NCBI RefSeq assembly: GCF_001898575.1
Contig: NZ_MKUD01000039.1
Location: forward strand, 54,892-118,891
Direction: 5' to 3'
Length of the DNA: 64,000 nucleotides
Source of the DNA: Spirosoma sp. 48-14
GTDB lineage: Bacteria > Bacteroidota > Bacteroidia > Cytophagales > Spirosomataceae
The position numbers and the translations under genes were made by a program. A model generated the notes under the pieces. That model worked only from the letters and a program-made list of their open reading frames with translations. It ran no database searches and had not been told where the DNA came from. The first letter of the stretch is position 1. Each line of letters opens with the position of its first letter. This document shows positions 61,349 through 64,000 of the stretch, piece by piece.

Positions 61349-63714
61349 AAGCCTTAATCATTAGTCTGCTTGCCCTGCTTTTTGGCGTGAATGCCGCCCA
61401 GGCCCAGAAAGCCCATCCATATCTGTTCTATACCCCGCAACGAACCGAACGGCTGAAAGAGCGGATCAAAACCGATACGTTGCTGGCCAATCGCTGGAAC
61501 GCCATCCGGCAGCGGTGCGATACATGGCTGGCGGAGCCTAAAGGGGGTAATATGGAACAACTGGCACTGGCATACACTATGACTGGTGATAGTCGCTATG
61601 CTGATCGGGCTAAAACATTGCTCAATGAGTTAGTCAGTCGCCCTTTCTGGGATGGTATGGACGACCGTAGCCCACGCTGGAATGCCGGATTGGGAACCAG
61701 CCACAACAACTGGGCTGCTTCCGTAACGTTCGATGCTATTTATAATGCCCTAACCAAGGACGAACGTAAAGCCATTGCCAGTAAGATCGTGAAGCTGGGC
61801 ATTGAACCGTCCATCGCCGATTGGGTATCGAAAGACAAGCGAATTCAGTCGCTCAATAACATGGGGCACAACTGGTGGGCTGCCATCGTTTTTGAAGCGG
61901 GAGTCGCGTCGCTGGCCGTCATGAGTGAAGTGCCACAGGCTAAACAATGGGCCGCCGATATTATGCAGGACAGCCGCCAGTGGTTTGCTTTTGCGGGAAG
62001 TGTACTGGAAAACAAACCATCGAACTTCGATCCGGCCGGTGGGTTTTACGAAAGCGTCAGCTATGCCAATTATGGTGTGTCGGAATACCTGCTGTTTCGG
62101 CTGGCCTACACAAATGCACAGGGAGCCATTAGTATGCCGTATGACAGGCTGCTGCAAAAAACTGTTGATTGGTTTATTAATGTATCGTATCCACGATCAA
62201 CGAACAGGCCGCTCATGTCGCTCAATTTTGGCGACAGCAACGACTTCGCCAACGGCGACCGACCCGCTAAATTACTGATCGCGCTGGGCTTGGGGAAAGA
62301 CGATTATTACTGGTATTTACAGCATACGGCCCGTAATCAGTTTCGGGAAGATCTGGGCGTCGGTACACCCATGGGTCTTCTGTATCAGCCCGAAGCAAAG
62401 CCCGCTCCCGCCACACCCGCTTTACCAACATCGGCAATCTACGGAGCGATGGGCTGGGGTATGCTGCGCGATTCGTGGAAACCTGACGCGACGTTGCTGG
62501 GGGTGAAATGCGGTTTTACCTGGAACCATGCCCATGCTGATGCGGGCTCGTTTGTGCTTTACCATAAAGGCGAAAACCTGCTGATCGATGGGGGCGACGT
62601 AGGCTACGGTAACCCTGAATACAGTAGCTATTTTGTAACGAGTCGCGCTCATAACGTGCTCATGTTCAATGGTGTGGCGCAGGATGCCCGCGACCAGTAC
62701 AGTGCCGTAAAAAATCCGGGACATCTCTACAATCTGATCGATGGCGGTAGTCGGGCGACCGGCACGCCGGAGCGGCTCCGACTGAAATATCTACTGGCTG
62801 ATGCAACCGGTCCAACCTCCCGGAATTTCCTGCGCAACTACCGCAATTTTCTCTGGATTGGCAATGTGATTCTGGTGATCGACGATGTAAAAACCTACGA
62901 CATCGGTAGCTTCGATTTTCTGCTGCATTTTGCCGACAAAGCCGTCAAACGCGGCCCCGATTTCGAGATCACGAAAGATAGTGCAGCCATTCTTTTTCGG
63001 CCCTTATACCCCGAAATGCTGCCGCTGGGCTATCCGCACGATCTTCCTGAAAAGATGAAGTTTCGGACAGAATACGGCCTGAAAGATCGGACAACCAACG
63101 TGCAGATTCCATACTACGTGTTGTCGCCCCCCGAGAAAACCGACCGGACCAAGTTTGTTAATGCCATTCTGCTATTGGACGAAACCAATCGGCCGATCCA
63201 GACCGCAACCGGGTCGTCGGGGGCAAGCGGAGCCGCCGGGCGGAGTAATCTACCTATCATCGAAAAGTTTGAGGGGACTAACTACATCGGTATACGGATT
63301 ACACAAAACGGGCAGGTCACCGAATTGTATATCAACCTGCTAGCCGATGGGCGGCTGATGCATCGCAACGCCAATACGGTAATCAATGGTTGGGAAACGG
63401 ATGCGTACCTGTCAGCCATAACGTTTCCTGAGCGTGCCGACCGGCAAGACCCCGCCCAGTTATCGTCGGTCTTCATTAGTAATGGGAGCTACCTGCGACG
63501 GAACGGGAAGCCCCTGATAAGCTCGCTCTCGAAAGTAGTTCTGTATGCGGCAAAAACCGGGAATGAATTGGAGGTACAGCTACAGGGGCAGCCACTGATC
63601 GAGGCCTCGTTGGGGTTTGATAACGTGAGGAAACTAATGGTCAACCAAAAAACGGTGGCTCCACAATACGATTCCGATAAGCTGCTACGGATTGAGGTAG
63701 ACGAAACGAAGTAA
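61345..63714 (+). CDS. Heparinase II/III-like polysaccharide lyase family protein
   Basis: A 789-aa exported protein with a signal peptide ending about NAAQAQ (residue 20). The N-terminal (alpha/alpha) toroid (about 25-360) includes LYFTPQRTERLKERIKTD-type start, GTSHNNWAASVTFDAIYN and NNMGHNWWAAIVFEAGVASLA. The HepII/III-like beta domain (about 370-620) contains TWNHAHADAGSFVLYHKGENLLIDGG and YFVTSRAHNVLMFNGVAQ, where His and Tyr/Asn residues typical of lyases sit. The C-terminal part continues in beta-strands. It likely degrades a uronic-acid polysaccharide, but the substrate is unknown. It is translationally coupled with the hydrolase upstream. Confidence 0.9.
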   Translation: MKALIISLLALLFGVNAAQAQKAHPYLFYTPQRTERLKERIKTDTLLANRWNAIRQRCDTWLAEPKGGNMEQLALAYTMTGDSRYADRAKTLLNELVSRPFWDGMDDRSPRWNAGLGTSHNNWAASVTFDAIYNALTKDERKAIASKIVKLGIEPSIADWVSKDKRIQSLNNMGHNWWAAIVFEAGVASLAVMSEVPQAKQWAADIMQDSRQWFAFAGSVLENKPSNFDPAGGFYESVSYANYGVSEYLLFRLAYTNAQGAISMPYDRLLQKTVDWFINVSYPRSTNRPLMSLNFGDSNDFANGDRPAKLLIALGLGKDDYYWYLQHTARNQFREDLGVGTPMGLLYQPEAKPAPATPALPTSAIYGAMGWGMLRDSWKPDATLLGVKCGFTWNHAHADAGSFVLYHKGENLLIDGGDVGYGNPEYSSYFVTSRAHNVLMFNGVAQDARDQYSAVKNPGHLYNLIDGGSRATGTPERLRLKYLLADATGPTSRNFLRNYRNFLWIGNVILVIDDVKTYDIGSFDFLLHFADKAVKRGPDFEITKDSAAILFRPLYPEMLPLGYPHDLPEKMKFRTEYGLKDRTTNVQIPYYVLSPPEKTDRTKFVNAILLLDETNRPIQTATGSSGASGAAGRSNLPIIEKFEGTNYIGIRITQNGQVTELYINLLADGRLMHRNANTVINGWETDAYLSAITFPERADRQDPAQLSSVFISNGSYLRRNGKPLISSLSKVVLYAAKTGNELEVQLQGQPLIEASLGFDNVRKLMVNQKTVAPQYDSDKLLRIEVDETK

Positions 63715-63719
63715 TGACC

Positions 63720-63795
63720 ATAGAACACTGATTTTCAGAATCGAGATGATTAACACGGAGCATAACAAATCATCCTCACATAAAAATCAGTGTTC
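63720..63795. repeat. Palindromic intergenic repeat, copy 2
   Basis: Arms 63723-63735 (GAACACTGATTTT) and 63783-63795 are perfectly complementary over 13 bp. The outer sequence (ATAGAACAC...GTGTTC) matches the copy at 57476-57550, and both are about 75 bp and sit just after a gene stop. Confidence 0.75.
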
Positions 63796-63804
63796 CTTAT
63801 TCCT

Positions 63805-64000
63805 ATGTGTATGATACGCATTTATTCGCTGATTGTCTGTTTTTTGTTAGCTCAGATTGGGCGTAGTCAACCGACAGAACACCGCCTGCAATCGCCAGAT
63901 GGTAAACTGGAGCTTGTGTTTACGCAAAAGGAAGTGAGCCCTGGCAAACGCCAGATGACCTACCGCGTCGATTACCTGAAAAAGCCGGTAATTCTCGAAT
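63805..64000 (+). CDS. GH97-type glycosidase, truncated by the right window edge
   Basis: A frame open to the edge starts at ATG 63805 or 63811 with a signal peptide (MIRIYSLIVCFLLAQIGRSQ) and then LQSPDGKLELVFTQKEVSPG and MTYRVDYLKKPVILE. This aligns with the N-terminal domain of GH97 proteins, including the complete one at 57567-59411 (SSPDGKTRIEVSV, LTYRILFAGEPVL). Only the first 65 residues are in the window, so catalytic residues cannot be judged. It continues the same strand and follows the repeat. Confidence 0.7.
   Translation, partial: MCMIRIYSLIVCFLLAQIGRSQPTEHRLQSPDGKLELVFTQKEVSPGKRQMTYRVDYLKKPVILE

Noticed and set aside
1..64000. CRISPR arrays, rRNA, tRNA genes, prophage or transposase genes
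   Set aside because: I scanned for regularly spaced repeats, rRNA-like blocks and recombinase motifs, and found none.

Overview
The window looks like a chromosomal segment of a Bacteroidota bacterium, most likely of the Cytophagales (Spirosoma/Dyadobacter-like). The reasons are two SusC/SusD pairs, a FecR/ECF sigma pair, LytS/LytTR two-component systems, a Wzi-like capsule protein, an NAL-mutarotase-epimerase sialic acid locus, and a promoter of the Bacteroidota type (TTTG-N19-TAnnTTTG). The genus is an inference from gene content and style. No rRNA, tRNA, CRISPR array, phage or transposase gene was seen.

Positions 1-16.8 kb are mostly housekeeping: an edge-truncated gene, a DedA membrane protein, a stand-alone LytTR regulator, cysM, pyrD, ftsK, a LolA-like carrier, upp, a Wzi-like outer-membrane protein, a GmhA-type isomerase, a lemA-TPM-TPM operon, an SDR protein lacking the usual catalytic Tyr/Lys, a NarL/NarX-type two-component system and two poorly characterised genes. 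Convergent gene ends are marked by strong hairpins, including a perfect 38-bp one between the lolA-like gene and upp.

Positions 17-27 kb hold a thioesterase, a MetE-like protein, a Tat-exported Gfo/Idh/MocA oxidoreductase, and a tight four-gene run (SDR, HEPN protein, unknown 130-aa protein, GNAT) with 4-8 bp overlaps. A divergent DenD-like dehydrogenase and four-carbon acid sugar kinase follow, then a GlcD-type FAD oxidase.

Positions 27-39 kb are a complete divergent sialic acid locus. On the minus strand are a GntR/FCD regulator, a secreted sialidase and an N-acylglucosamine 2-epimerase. On the plus strand are SusC, SusD, N-acetylneuraminate lyase, a periplasmic mutarotase and an MFS transporter. 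Together they would release, import and convert sialic acid to GlcNAc. A promoter with a 23-bp palindrome inside it sits between the arms. A broken glycosidase fragment follows the transporter. A GH32 fructanase and a PfpI-like gene come next.

Positions 41.6-48.8 kb contain what I find most intriguing: a LytS-type kinase with nine histidines in a predicted periplasmic loop, its LytTR regulator, a DUF3500-type lipoprotein with a His-rich tail, a HupE/UreJ-like membrane protein with an HX5DH motif, and a TonB-dependent receptor with a His-containing plug. I propose a metal sensing and uptake system; this is an inference.

Positions 49.8-64 kb are a second polysaccharide-utilisation locus controlled by an ECF sigma factor, FecR and a SusC with an STN signalling domain. 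It is followed by SusD, GH97, a secreted alpha/beta hydrolase-like protein, a heparinase II/III-like protein and the start of a second GH97 at the right edge. Its intergenic gaps carry palindromic repeats and a MITE-like element.
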